DNA from: Nemertoderma westbladi
Lineage: Eukaryota; Xenacoelomorpha; Nemertodermatida; Nemertodermatidae
NCBI GenBank assembly: GCA_032718475.1
Contig: JAUCBJ010009051.1
Coordinates: 41,181-105,180, forward strand
Reading direction: 5' to 3'
Length of the DNA: 64,000 bases
A program made the position numbers and the translations under genes. Each line of letters begins with the position of its first letter. The stretch's first letter is position 1. The notes under the pieces were generated by a model that saw nothing but the letters and a program-made list of their open reading frames with translations, was not told where the DNA came from and did no database searches. Positions 44,577-57,620 of the stretch are shown piece by piece.

Positions 44577-46630
44577 GGTCAGGGTTGAGTGAACGCCAAT
44601 AGTAAAGGGAAGGAAGGGTCAGGGTTGGGTGAACGCCAATAGAAAAGGGAAGGAAGGGTCAGGGTTGAGTGAACGCCAATAGTAAAGGGAAGGAAGGGTC
44701 AGGGTTGAGTGAACGCCAATAGAAAAGGGAAGGAAGGGTCAGGGTTGAGTGAACGCCAATAGAAAAGGGAAGGAAGGGTCAGGGTTGAGTGAACGCCAAT
44801 AGAAAAGGGAAGGAAGGGTCAGGGTTGAGTGAACGCCAATAGAAAAGGGAAGGAAGGGTCAGGGTTGAGTGAACGCCAATAGAAAAGGGAAGGAAGGGTC
44901 AGGGTTGAGTGAACGCCAATAGTAAAGGGAAGGAAGGGTCAGGGTTGAGTGAACGCCAATAGTAAAGGGAAGGAAGGGTCAGGGTTGAGTGAACGCCAAT
45001 AGTAAAGGAAAGGAAGTGTCAGGGTGGAGTGAACGCCAATAGTAAAGGGAAGGAAGGGTCAGGGTTGATAGTAAAGGGAAGGAAGGGTCAGGGTTGAGTG
45101 AACGCCAACAGTAAAGGGAAGGAAGGGTCAGGGTTGAGTGAACGCCAATAGTAAAGGGAAGGAAGGGTCAGGGTTGAGTGAACGCCAATAGTAAAGGGAA
45201 GGAAGGGTCAGGGTTGGGTGAACGCCAATAGAAAAGGGAAGGAAGGGTCAGGGTTGAGTGAACGCCAATAGTAAAGGGAAGGAAGGGTCAGGGTTGGGTG
45301 AACGCCAATAGAAAAGGGAATGAAGGGTCAGGGTTGAGTGAACGCCAATAGTAAAGGGAAGGAAGGGTCAGGGTTGAGTGAACGCCAATAGAAAAGGGAA
45401 GGAAGGGTCAGGGTTGAGTGAACGCCAATAGTAAAGGGAAGGAAGGGTCAGGGTTGAGTGAACGCCAATAGTAAAGGAAAGGAAGGGTCAGGGTTGAGTG
45501 AACGCCAATAGTAAAGGGAAGGAAGGGTCAGGGTTGAGTGAACGCCAATAGTAAAGGGAAGGAAGGGTCAGGGTTGGGTGAACGCCAATAGAAAAGGGAA
45601 GGAAGGGTCAGGGTTGAGTGAACGCCAATAGTAAAGGGAAGGAAGGGTCAGGGTTGAGTGAACGCCAATAGAAAAGGGAAGGAAGGGTCAGGGATGGGTG
45701 AACGCCAATAGAAAAGGGAAGGAAGGGTCAGGGTTGAGTGAACGCCAATAGTAAAGGGAAGGAAGGGTCAGGGTTGAGTGAACGCCAATAGTAAAGGGAA
45801 GGAAGGGTCAGGGTCAGGGTTGAGTGAACGCCAATAGTAAAGGGAAGGAAGGGTCAGGGTTGAGTGAACGCCAATAGTAAAGGGAAGGAAGGGTCAGGGT
45901 TGAGTGAACGCCAATAGAAAAGGGAAGGAAGGGTCAGGGTCAGGGTTGAGTGAACGCCAATAGTAAAGGGAAGGAAGGGTCAGGGTTGGGTGAACGCCAA
46001 TAGAAAAGGGAAGGAAGGGTCAGGGTTGAGTGAACGCCAATAGTAAAGGGAAGGAAGGGTCAGGGTTGGGTGAACGCCAATAGAAAAGGGAAGGAAGGGT
46101 CAGGGTTGAGTGAACGCCAATAGTAAAGGGAAGGAAGGGTCAGGGTTGAGTGAACGCCAATAGAAAAGGGAAGGAAGGGTTAGGGTTGAGTGAACGCCAA
46201 TAGAAAAGGGAAGGAAGGGTCAGGGTTGGGTGAACGCCAATAGAAAAGGGAAGGAAGGGTCAGGGTTGAGTGAACGCCAATAGTAAAGGGAAGGAAGGGT
46301 CAGGGTTGAGTGAACGCCAATAGAAAAGGGAAGGAAGTGTCAGGGTTGGGTGAACGCCAATAGAAAAGGGAAGGAAGGGTCAGGGTTGAGTGAACGCCAA
46401 TAGAAAAGGGAAGGAAGGGTCAGGGTTGAGTGAACGCCAATAGAAAAGGGAAGGAAGGGTCAGGGTTGAGTGAACGCCAATAGAAAAGGGAAGGAAGGGT
46501 CAGGGTTGAGTGAACGCCAATAGAAAAGGGAAGGAAGGGTCAGGGTTGAGTGAACGCCAATAGTAAAGGGAAGGAAGGGTCAGGGTTGAGTGAACGCCAA
46601 TAGTAAAGGGAAGGAAGGGTCAGGGTTGAG
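44577..46630. repeat. Higher-order block in satellite D, first of three copies
   Basis: From the LINE edge rightward, this 2.05-kb block matches 52650-54702 (offset 8072) and 55315-57367 (a further 2665). Rare markers agree: GGGAATGAAGGG at 45319, 53391 and 56056, and AAGGAAGTGTCAGGGTTGGG at 46331, 54403 and 57068. Confidence 0.85.
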
Positions 46631-49399
46631 TGAACGCCAATAGTAAAGGGAAGGAAGGGTCAGGGTTGAGTGAACGCCAATAGAAAAGGAAAGGAAGGGT
46701 CAGGGTTGAGTGAACGCCAATAGAAAAGGGAAGGAAGGGTCAGGGTTGAGTGAACGCCAATAGTAAAGGGAAGGAAGGGTCAGGGTTGAGTGAACGCCAA
46801 TAGTAAAGGGAAGGAAGGGTCAGGGTTGGGTGAACGCCAATAGAAAAGGGAAGGAAGGGTCAGGGTTGAGTGAACGCCAATAGTAAAGGGAAGGAAGGGT
46901 CAGGGTTGAGTGAACGCCAATAGTAAAGGGAAGGAAGGGTCAGGGTTGAGTGAACGCCAATAGAAAAGGGAAGGAAGGGTCAGGGTTGAGTGAACGCCAA
47001 TAGTAAAGGGAAGGAAGGGTCAGGGTTGAGTGAACGCCAATAGTAAAGGGAAGGAAGGGTCAGGGTTGAGTGAACGCCAATAGAAAAGGGAAGGAAGGGT
47101 CAGGGTTGAGTGAACGCCAATAGTAAAGGGAAGGAAGGGTCAGGGTTGAGTGAACGCCAATAGTAAAGGGAAGGAAGGGTCAGGGTTGAGTGAACGCCAA
47201 TAGTAAAGGGAAGGAAGGGTCAGGGTTGAGTGAACGCCAATAGTAAAGGGAAGGAAGGGTCAGGGTTGAGTGAACGCCAATAGAAAAGGGAAGGAAGGGT
47301 CAGGGTTGAGTGAACGCCAATAGAAAAGGGAAGGAAGGGTCAGGGTTGAGTGAACGCCAATAGTAAAGGGAAGGAAGGGTCAGGGTTGGGTGAACGCCAA
47401 CAGTAAAGGGAAGGAAGGGTCAGGGTTGAGTGAACGCCAATAGTAAAGGGAAGGAAGGGTCAGGGTTGAGTGAACGCCAATAGTAAAGGGAAGGAAGGGT
47501 CAGGGTTGAGTGAACGCCAATAGAAAAGGGAAGGAAGGGTCAGGGTTGAGTGAACGCCAATAGTAAAGGGAAGGAAGGGTCAGGGTTGAGTGAACGCCAA
47601 TAGTAAAGGGAAGGAAGGGTCAGGGTTGAGTGAACGCCAATAGAAAAGGGAAGGAAGGGTCAGGGTTGAGTGAACGCCAATAGTAAAGGGAAGGAAGGGT
47701 CAGGGTTGGGTGAACGCCAATAGAAAAGGGAAGGAAGGGTCAGGGTTGAGTGAACGCCAATAGTAAAGGGAAGGAAGGGTCAGGGTTGAGTGAACGCCAA
47801 TAGTAAAGGGAAGGAAGGGTCAGGGTTGGGTGAACGCCAATAGTAAAGGGAAGGAAGGGTCAGGGTTGAGTGAACGCCAATAGTAAAGGGAAGGAAGGGT
47901 CAGGGTTGAGTGAACGCCAATAGAAAAGGGAAGGAAGGGTCAGGGTTGAGTGAACGCCAATAGAAAAGGGAAGGAAGGGTCAGGGTTGAGTGAACGCCAA
48001 TAGAAAAGGGAAGGAAGGGTCAGGGTTGAGTGAACGCCAATAGAAAAGGGAAGGAAGGGTCAGGGTTGAGTGAACGCCAATAGTAAAGGGAAGGAAGGGT
48101 CAGGGTTGAGTGAACGCCAATAGTAAAGGGAAGGAAGGGTCAGGGTTGAGTGAACGCCAATAGAAAAGGGAAGGAAGGGTCAGGGTTGGGTGAACGCCAA
48201 TAGAAAAGGGAAGGAAGGGTCAGGGTTGAGTGAACGCCAATAGAGAAGGGAAGGAAGGGTCAGGGTTGAGTGAACGCCAATAGAAAAGGGAAGGAAGGGT
48301 CAGGGTTGAGTGAACGCCAATAGAAAAGGGAAGGAAGGGTCAGGGTTGAGTGAACGCCAATAGAAAAGGGAAGGAAGGGTCAGGGTTGAGTGAACGCCAA
48401 TAGTAAAGGAAAGGAAGGGTCAGGGTTGAGTGAACGCCAATAGTAAAGGGAAGGAAGGGTCAGGGTTGAGTGAACGCCAATAGAAAAGGGAAGGAAGGGT
48501 CAGGGTTGAGTGAACGCCAATAGAAAAGGGAAGGAAGGGTCAGGGTTGAGTGAACGCCAATAGAAAAGGGAAGGAAGGGTCAGGGTTGAGTGAACGCCAA
48601 TAGAAAAGGGAAGGAAGGGTCAGGGTTGAGTGAACGCCAATAGAAAAGGGAAGGAAGGGTCAGGGTTGAGTGAACGCCAATAGAAAAGGGAAGGAAGGGT
48701 CAGGGTTGAGTGAACGCCAATAGAAAAGGGAAGGAAGGGTCAGGGTTGAGTGAACGCCAATAGAAAAGGGAAGGAAGGGTCAGGGTTGAGTGAACGCCAA
48801 TAGAAAAGGGAAGGAAGGGTCAGGGTTGAGTGAACGCCAATAGAAAAGGGAAGGAAGGGTCAGGGTTGAGTGAACGCCAATAGTAAAGGAAAGGAAGGGT
48901 CAGGGTTGGGTGAACGCCAATAGTAAAGGGAAGGAAGGGTCAGGGTTGAGTGAACGCCAATAGAAAAGGGAAGGAAGGGTCAGGGTTGAGTGAACGCCAA
49001 TAGAAAAGGGAAGGAAGGGTCAGGGTTGAGTGAACGCCAATAGTAAAGGGAAGGAAGGGTCAGGGTTGAGTGAACGCCAATAGAAAAGGGAAGGAAGGGT
49101 CAGGGTTGAGTGAACGCCAATAGTAAAGGAAAGGAAGGGTCAGGGTTGGGTGAACGCCAATAGTAAAGGGAAGGAAGGGTCAGGGTTGAGTGAACGCCAA
49201 TAGAAAAGGGAAGGAAGGGTCAGGGTTGAGTGAACGCCAATAGAAAAGGGAAGGAAGGGTCAGGGTTGAGTGAACGCCAATAGTAAAGGAAAGGAAGGGT
49301 CAGGGTTGAGTGAACGCCAATAGAAAAGGGAAGGAAGGGTCAGGGTTGAGTGAACGCCAATAGAAAAGGGAAGGAAGGGTCAGGGTTGAGTGAACGCCA

Positions 49400-52280
49400 A
49401 TAGAAAAGGGAAGGAAGGGTCAGGGTTGAGTGAACGCCAACAGTAAAGGGAAGGAAGGGTCAGGGTTGAGTGAACGCCAATAGAAAAGGGAAGGAAGGGT
49501 CAGGGTTGGGTGAACGCCAATAGTAAAGGGAAGGAAGGGTCAGGGTTGAGTGAACGCCAATAGTAAAGGGAAGGAAGGGTCAGGGTTGAGTGAACGCCAA
49601 TAGTAAAGGGAAGGAAGGGTCAGGGTTGAGTGAACGCCAATAGTAAAGGGAAGGAAGGGTCAGGGTTGAGTGAACGACAATAGAAAAGGGAAGGAAGGGT
49701 CAGGGTTGAGTGAACGCCAATAGTAAAGGGAAGGAAGGGTCAGGGTTGAGTGAACGCCAATAGAAAAGGGAAGGAAGGGTCAGGTTTGAGTGAACGCCAA
49801 TAGAAAAGGGAAGGAAGGGTCAGGGTTGAGTGAACGCCAATAGAAAAGGGAAGGAAGGGTCAGGGTTGAGTGAACGCCAATAGAAAAGGGAAGGAAGGGT
49901 CAGGGTTGAGTGAACGCCAATAGTAAAGGGAAGGAAGGGTCAGGGTTGAGTGAACGTCAATAGAAAAGGGAAGGAAGGGTCAGGGTTGAGTGAACGCCAA
50001 TAGAAAAGGGAAGGAAGGGTCAGGGTTGAGTGAATGCCAATAGAAAAGGGAAGGAAGGGTCAGGGTTGAGTGAACGCCAATAGAAAAGGGAAGGAAGGGT
50101 CAGGGTTGAGTGAACGCCAATAGAAAAGGGAAGGAAGGGTCAGGGTTGAGTGAACGCCAATAGTAAAGGGAAGGAAGGGTCAGGGTTGAGTGAACGCCAA
50201 CAGTAAAGGGAAGGAAGGGTCAGGGTTGAGTGAACGCCAATAGTAAAGGGAAGGAAGGGTCAGGGTTGATAGTAAAGGGAAGCAAGGGTCGATAGTAAAG
50301 GGAAGGAAGGGTCAGGGTTGAGTGAACGCCAATAGTAAAGGGAAGGAAGGGTCAGGGTTGAGTGAACGCCAACAGTAAAGGGAAGGAAGGGTCAGGGTTG
50401 AGTGAACGCCAATAGTAAAGGGAAGGAAGGGTCAGGGTTGAGTGAACGCCAATAGTAAAGGGAAGGAAGGGTCAGGGTTGAGTGAACGCCAATAGGAAAG
50501 GGAAGGAAGGGTCAGGGTTGAATGAACGCCAATAGAAAAGGGAAGGAAGGGTCGATAGTAAAGGGAAGGAAGGGTCGATAGTAAAGGGAAGGAAGGGTCA
50601 GGGTTGAGTGAACGCCAATAGAAAAGGGAAGGAAGGGTCAGGGTTGAGTGAACGCCAATAGTAAAGGAAAGGAAGGGTCAGGGTTGAGTGAACGCCAATA
50701 GAAAAGGGAAGGAAGGGTCAGGGTTGAGTGAACGCCAATAGTAAAGGGAAGGAAGGGTCAGGGTTGAGTGAACGCCAATAGAAAAGGGAAGGAAGGGTCA
50801 GGGTTGAGTGAACGCCAATAGTAAAGGAAAGGAAGGGTCAGGGTTGAGTGAACGCCAATAGAAAAGGGAAGGAAGGGTCAGGGTTGAGTGAACGCCAATA
50901 GTAAAGGGAAGGAAGGGTCAGGGTTGAGTGAACGCCAATAGTAAAGGGAAGGAAGGGTCAGGGTTGAGTGAACGCCAATAGTAAAGGGAAGGAAGGGTCA
51001 GGGTTGAGTGAACGCCAACAGTAAAGGGAAGGAAGGGTCAGGGTTGAGTGAACGCCAATAGAAAAGGGAAGGAAGGGTCAGGGTTGAGTGAACGCCAATA
51101 GAAAAGGGAAGGAAGGGTTAGGGTTGAGTGAACGCCAATAGAAAAGGGAAGGAAGGGTCAGGGTTGGGTGAACGCCAATAGAAAAGGGAAGGAAGGGTCA
51201 GGGTTGAGTGAACGCCAATAGTAAAGGGAAGGAAGGGTCAGGGTTGAGTGAACGCCAATAGAAAAGGGAAGGAAGGGTCAGGGTTGAGTGAACGCCAATA
51301 GTAAAGGGAAGGAAGGGTCAGGGTTGAGTGAACGCCAATAGTAAAGGGAAGGAAGGGTCAGGGTTGAGTGAACGCCAATAGTAAAGGGAAGGAAGGGTCA
51401 GGGTTGAGTGAACGCCAATAGTAAAGGGAAGGAAGGGTCAGGGTTGAGTGAACGCCAATAGAAAAGGAAAGGAAGGGTCAGGGTTGAGTGAACGCCAATA
51501 GAAAAGGAAAGGAAGGGTCAGGGTTGAGTGAACGCCAATAGTAAAGGGAAGGAAGGGTCAGGGTTGGGTGAACGCCAACAGTAAAGGGAAGGAAGGGTCA
51601 GGGTTGAGTGAACGCCAATAGTAAAGGGAAGGAAGGGTCAGGGTTGAGTGAACGCCAATAGTAAAGGGAAGGAAGGGTCAGGGTTGAGTGAACGCCAATA
51701 GAAAAGGGAAGGAAGGGTCAGGGTTGAGTGAACGCCAATAGTAAAGGGAAGGAAGGGTCAGGGTCGAGTGAACGCCAATAGTAAAGGGAAGGAAGGGTCA
51801 GGGTTGGGTGAACGCCAATAGAAAAGGGAAGGAAGGGTCAGGGTTGAGTGAACGCCAATAGTAAAGGGAAGGAAGGGTCAGGGTTGGGTGAACGCCAATA
51901 GAAAAGGGAAGGAAGGGTCAGGGTTGAGTGAACGCCAATAGTAAAGGGAAGGAAGGGTCAGGGTTGAGTGAACGCCAATAGTAAAGGGAAGGAAGGGTCA
52001 GGGTTGGGTGAACGCCAATAGAAAAGGGAAGGAAGGGTCAGGGTTGAGTGAACGCCAATAGAAAAGGGAAGGAAGGGTCAGGGTTGAGTGAACGCCAATA
52101 GTAAAGGAAAGGAAGGGTCAGGGTTGAGTGAACGCCAATAGAAAAGGGAAGGAAGGGTCAGGGTTGAGTGAACGCCAATAGTAAAGGGAAGGAAGGGTCA
52201 GGGTTGAGTGAACGCCAATAGTAAAGGGAAGGAAGGGTTAGGGTTGAGTGAACGCCAATAGTAAAGGGAAGGAAGGGCCA
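49400..52280. repeat. Higher-order block in satellite D duplicated 11.5 kb downstream
   Basis: The markers TGAATGCCAA at 50031 and AGCAAGGGTCGAT at 50281 recur at 61546 and 61796, both at offset 11515. The units ending in GGGCCAGGG near 52276 correspond to 63753, the offset being changed by 38 through one lost 40-bp unit and small indels. A middle partial copy is at offset 8977 (59008 and 59258). Confidence 0.82.
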
Positions 52281-52339
52281 GGGTTGATAGTAAAGGGAAG
52301 GAAGGGTCAGGGTTGAGTGAACGCCAATAGTAAAGGGAA

Positions 52340-55300
52340 GGAAGGGCCAGGGTTGATAGTAAAGGGAAGGAAGGGTCGATAGTAAAGGGAAGGAAGGGTC
52401 AGGGTTGAGTGAACGCCAATAGTAAAGGGAAGGAAGGGTCAGGGTTGAGTGAACGCCAACAGTAAAGGGAAGGAAGGGTCAGGGTTGATAGTAAAGGGAA
52501 GGAAGGGTCGATAGTAAAGGGAAGGAAGGGTCAGGGTTGGGTGAACGCCAATAGAAAAGGGAAGGAAGGGTCAGGGTTGAGTGAACGCCAATAGTAAAGG
52601 GAAGGAAGGGTCAGGGTTGAGTGAACGCCAATAGTAAAGGGAAGGAAGGGTCAGGGTTGAGTGAACGCCAATAGTAAAGGGAAGGAAGGGTCAGGGTTGG
52701 GTGAACGCCAATAGAAAAGGGAAGGAAGGGTCAGGGTTGAGTGAACGCCAATAGTAAAGGGAAGGAAGGGTCAGGGTTGAGTGAACGCCAATAGAAAAGG
52801 GAAGGAAGGGTCAGGGTTGAGTGAACGCCAATAGAAAAGGGAAGGAAGGGTCAGGGTTGAGTGAACGCCAATAGAAAAGGGAAGGAAGGGTCAGGGTTGA
52901 GTGAACGCCAATAGAAAAGGGAAGGAAGGGTCAGGGTTGAGTGAACGCCAATAGAAAAGGGAAGGAAGGGTCAGGGTTGAGTGAACGCCAATAGTAAAGG
53001 GAAGGAAGGGTCAGGGTTGAGTGAACGCCAATAGTAAAGGGAAGGAAGGGTCAGGGTTGAGTGAACGCCAATAGTAAAGGAAAGGAAGTGTCAGGGTTGA
53101 GTGAACGCCAATAGTAAAGGGAAGGAAGGGTCAGGGTTGATAGTAAAGGGAAGGAAGGGTCAGGGTTGAGTGAACGCCAACAGTAAAGGGAAGGAAGGGT
53201 CAGGGTTGAGTGAACGCCAATAGTAAAGGGAAGGAAGGGTCAGGGTTGAGTGAACGCCAATAGTAAAGGGAAGGAAGGGTCAGGGTTGGGTGAACGCCAA
53301 TAGAAAAGGGAAGGAAGGGTCAGGGTTGAGTGAACGCCAATAGTAAAGGGAAGGAAGGGTCAGGGTTGGGTGAACGCCAATAGAAAAGGGAATGAAGGGT
53401 CAGGGTTGAGTGAACGCCAATAGTAAAGGGAAGGAAGGGTCAGGGTTGAGTGAACGCCAATAGAAAAGGGAAGGAAGGGTCAGGGTTGAGTGAACGCCAA
53501 TAGTAAAGGGAAGGAAGGGTCAGGGTTGAGTGAACGCCAATAGTAAAGGAAAGGAAGGGTCAGGGTTGAGTGAACGCCAATAGTAAAGGGAAGGAAGGGT
53601 CAGGGTTGAGTGAACGCCAATAGTAAAGGGAAGGAAGGGTCAGGGTTGGGTGAACGCCAATAGAAAAGGGAAGGAAGGGTCAGGGTTGAGTGAACGCCAA
53701 TAGTAAAGGGAAGGAAGGGTCAGGGTTGAGTGAACGCCAATAGAAAAGGGAAGGAAGGGTCAGGGTTGGGTGAACGCCAATAGAAAAGGGAAGGAAGGGT
53801 CAGGGTTGAGTGAACGCCAATAGTAAAGGGAAGGAAGGGTCAGGGTTGAGTGAACGCCAATAGTAAAGGGAAGGAAGGGTCAGGGTCAGGGTTGAGTGAA
53901 CGCCAATAGTAAAGGGAAGGAAGGGTCAGGGTTGAGTGAACGCCAATAGTAAAGGGAAGGAAGGGTCAGGGTTGAGTGAACGCCAATAGAAAAGGGAAGG
54001 AAGGGTCAGGGTCAGGGTTGAGTGAACGCCAATAGTAAAGGGAAGGAAGGGTCAGGGTTGGGTGAACGCCAATAGAAAAGGGAAGGAAGGGTCAGGGTTG
54101 AGTGAACGCCAATAGTAAAGGGAAGGAAGGGTCAGGGTTGGGTGAACGCCAATAGAAAAGGGAAGGAAGGGTCAGGGTTGAGTGAACGCCAATAGTAAAG
54201 GGAAGGAAGGGTCAGGGTTGAGTGAACGCCAATAGAAAAGGGAAGGAAGGGTTAGGGTTGAGTGAACGCCAATAGAAAAGGGAAGGAAGGGTCAGGGTTG
54301 GGTGAACGCCAATAGAAAAGGGAAGGAAGGGTCAGGGTTGAGTGAACGCCAATAGTAAAGGGAAGGAAGGGTCAGGGTTGAGTGAACGCCAATAGAAAAG
54401 GGAAGGAAGTGTCAGGGTTGGGTGAACGCCAATAGAAAAGGGAAGGAAGGGTCAGGGTTGAGTGAACGCCAATAGAAAAGGGAAGGAAGGGTCAGGGTTG
54501 AGTGAACGCCAATAGAAAAGGGAAGGAAGGGTCAGGGTTGAGTGAACGCCAATAGAAAAGGGAAGGAAGGGTCAGGGTTGAGTGAACGCCAATAGAAAAG
54601 GGAAGGAAGGGTCAGGGTTGAGTGAACGCCAATAGTAAAGGGAAGGAAGGGTCAGGGTTGAGTGAACGCCAATAGTAAAGGGAAGGAAGGGTCAGGGTTG
54701 AGTGAACGCCAATAGAAAAGGGAAGGAAGGGTCAGGGTTGGGTGAACGCCAATAGAAAAGGGAAGGAAGGGTCAGGGTTGAGTGAACGCCAATAGAGAAG
54801 GGAAGGAAGGGTCAGGGTTGAGTGAACGCCAATAGAAAAGGGAAGGAAGGGTCAGGGTTGAGTGAACGCCAATAGAAAAGGGAAGGAAGGGTCAGGGTTG
54901 AGTGAACGCCAATAGAAAAGGGAAGGAAGGGTCAGGGTTGAGTGAACGCCAATAGTAAAGGGAAGGAAGGGTCAGGGTTGAGTGAACGCCAATAGTAAAG
55001 GGAAGGAAGGGCCAGGGTTGATAGTAAAGGGAAGGAAGGGTCGATAGTAAAGGGAAGGAAGGGTCAGGGTTGAGTGAACGCCAATAGTAAAGGGAAGGAA
55101 GGGTCAGGGTTGAGTGAACGCCAACAGTAAAGGGAAGGAAGGGTCAGGGTTGATAGTAAAGGGAAGGAAGGGTCGATAGTAAAGGGAAGGAAGGGTCAGG
55201 GTTGGGTGAACGCCAATAGAAAAGGGAAGGAAGGGTCAGGGTTGAGTGAACGCCAATAGTAAAGGGAAGGAAGGGTCAGGGTTGAGTGAACGCCAATAGT

Positions 55301-57620
55301 AAAGGGAAGGAAGGGTCAGGGTTGAGTGAACGCCAATAGTAAAGGGAAGGAAGGGTCAGGGTTGGGTGAACGCCAATAGAAAAGGGAAGGAAGGGTCAGG
55401 GTTGAGTGAACGCCAATAGTAAAGGGAAGGAAGGGTCAGGGTTGAGTGAACGCCAATAGAAAAGGGAAGGAAGGGTCAGGGTTGAGTGAACGCCAATAGA
55501 AAAGGGAAGGAAGGGTCAGGGTTGAGTGAACGCCAATAGAAAAGGGAAGGAAGGGTCAGGGTTGAGTGAACGCCAATAGAAAAGGGAAGGAAGGGTCAGG
55601 GTTGAGTGAACGCCAATAGAAAAGGGAAGGAAGGGTCAGGGTTGAGTGAACGCCAATAGTAAAGGGAAGGAAGGGTCAGGGTTGAGTGAACGCCAATAGT
55701 AAAGGGAAGGAAGGGTCAGGGTTGAGTGAACGCCAATAGTAAAGGAAAGGAAGTGTCAGGGTTGAGTGAACGCCAATAGTAAAGGGAAGGAAGGGTCAGG
55801 GTTGATAGTAAAGGGAAGGAAGGGTCAGGGTTGAGTGAACGCCAACAGTAAAGGGAAGGAAGGGTCAGGGTTGAGTGAACGCCAATAGTAAAGGGAAGGA
55901 AGGGTCAGGGTTGAGTGAACGCCAATAGTAAAGGGAAGGAAGGGTCAGGGTTGGGTGAACGCCAATAGAAAAGGGAAGGAAGGGTCAGGGTTGAGTGAAC
56001 GCCAATAGTAAAGGGAAGGAAGGGTCAGGGTTGGGTGAACGCCAATAGAAAAGGGAATGAAGGGTCAGGGTTGAGTGAACGCCAATAGTAAAGGGAAGGA
56101 AGGGTCAGGGTTGAGTGAACGCCAATAGAAAAGGGAAGGAAGGGTCAGGGTTGAGTGAACGCCAATAGTAAAGGGAAGGAAGGGTCAGGGTTGAGTGAAC
56201 GCCAATAGTAAAGGAAAGGAAGGGTCAGGGTTGAGTGAACGCCAATAGTAAAGGGAAGGAAGGGTCAGGGTTGAGTGAACGCCAATAGTAAAGGGAAGGA
56301 AGGGTCAGGGTTGGGTGAACGCCAATAGAAAAGGGAAGGAAGGGTCAGGGTTGAGTGAACGCCAATAGTAAAGGGAAGGAAGGGTCAGGGTTGAGTGAAC
56401 GCCAATAGAAAAGGGAAGGAAGGGTCAGGGTTGGGTGAACGCCAATAGAAAAGGGAAGGAAGGGTCAGGGTTGAGTGAACGCCAATAGTAAAGGGAAGGA
56501 AGGGTCAGGGTTGAGTGAACGCCAATAGTAAAGGGAAGGAAGGGTCAGGGTCAGGGTTGAGTGAACGCCAATAGTAAAGGGAAGGAAGGGTCAGGGTTGA
56601 GTGAACGCCAATAGTAAAGGGAAGGAAGGGTCAGGGTTGAGTGAACGCCAATAGAAAAGGGAAGGAAGGGTCAGGGTCAGGGTTGAGTGAACGCCAATAG
56701 TAAAGGGAAGGAAGGGTCAGGGTTGGGTGAACGCCAATAGAAAAGGGAAGGAAGGGTCAGGGTTGAGTGAACGCCAATAGTAAAGGGAAGGAAGGGTCAG
56801 GGTTGGGTGAACGCCAATAGAAAAGGGAAGGAAGGGTCAGGGTTGAGTGAACGCCAATAGTAAAGGGAAGGAAGGGTCAGGGTTGAGTGAACGCCAATAG
56901 AAAAGGGAAGGAAGGGTTAGGGTTGAGTGAACGCCAATAGAAAAGGGAAGGAAGGGTCAGGGTTGGGTGAACGCCAATAGAAAAGGGAAGGAAGGGTCAG
57001 GGTTGAGTGAACGCCAATAGTAAAGGGAAGGAAGGGTCAGGGTTGAGTGAACGCCAATAGAAAAGGGAAGGAAGTGTCAGGGTTGGGTGAACGCCAATAG
57101 AAAAGGGAAGGAAGGGTCAGGGTTGAGTGAACGCCAATAGAAAAGGGAAGGAAGGGTCAGGGTTGAGTGAACGCCAATAGAAAAGGGAAGGAAGGGTCAG
57201 GGTTGAGTGAACGCCAATAGAAAAGGGAAGGAAGGGTCAGGGTTGAGTGAACGCCAATAGAAAAGGGAAGGAAGGGTCAGGGTTGAGTGAACGCCAATAG
57301 TAAAGGGAAGGAAGGGTCAGGGTTGAGTGAACGCCAATAGTAAAGGGAAGGAAGGGTCAGGGTTGAGTGAACGCCAATAGAAAAGGGAAGGAAGGGTCAG
57401 GGTTGGGTGAACGCCAATAGAAAAGGGAAGGAAGGGTCAGGGTTGAGTGAACGCCAATAGAGAAGGGAAGGAAGGGTCAGGGTTGAGTGAACGCCAATAG
57501 AAAAGGGAAGGAAGGGTCAGGGTTGAGTGAACGCCAATAGAAAAGGGAAGGAAGGGTCAGGGTTGAGTGAACGCCAATAGAAAAGGGAAGGAAGGGTCAG
57601 GGTTGAGTGAACGCCAATAG
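52340..57620. repeat. 2665-bp tandem higher-order repeat in satellite D (two copies)
   Basis: 52340-55004 and 55005-about 57620 share the same order of rare units, each beginning with GGGCCAGGGTTGATAG followed by GGGTCGATAG units. The match fails at about 57627, where a GGAAAGG unit replaces GGGAAGG. Confidence 0.85.
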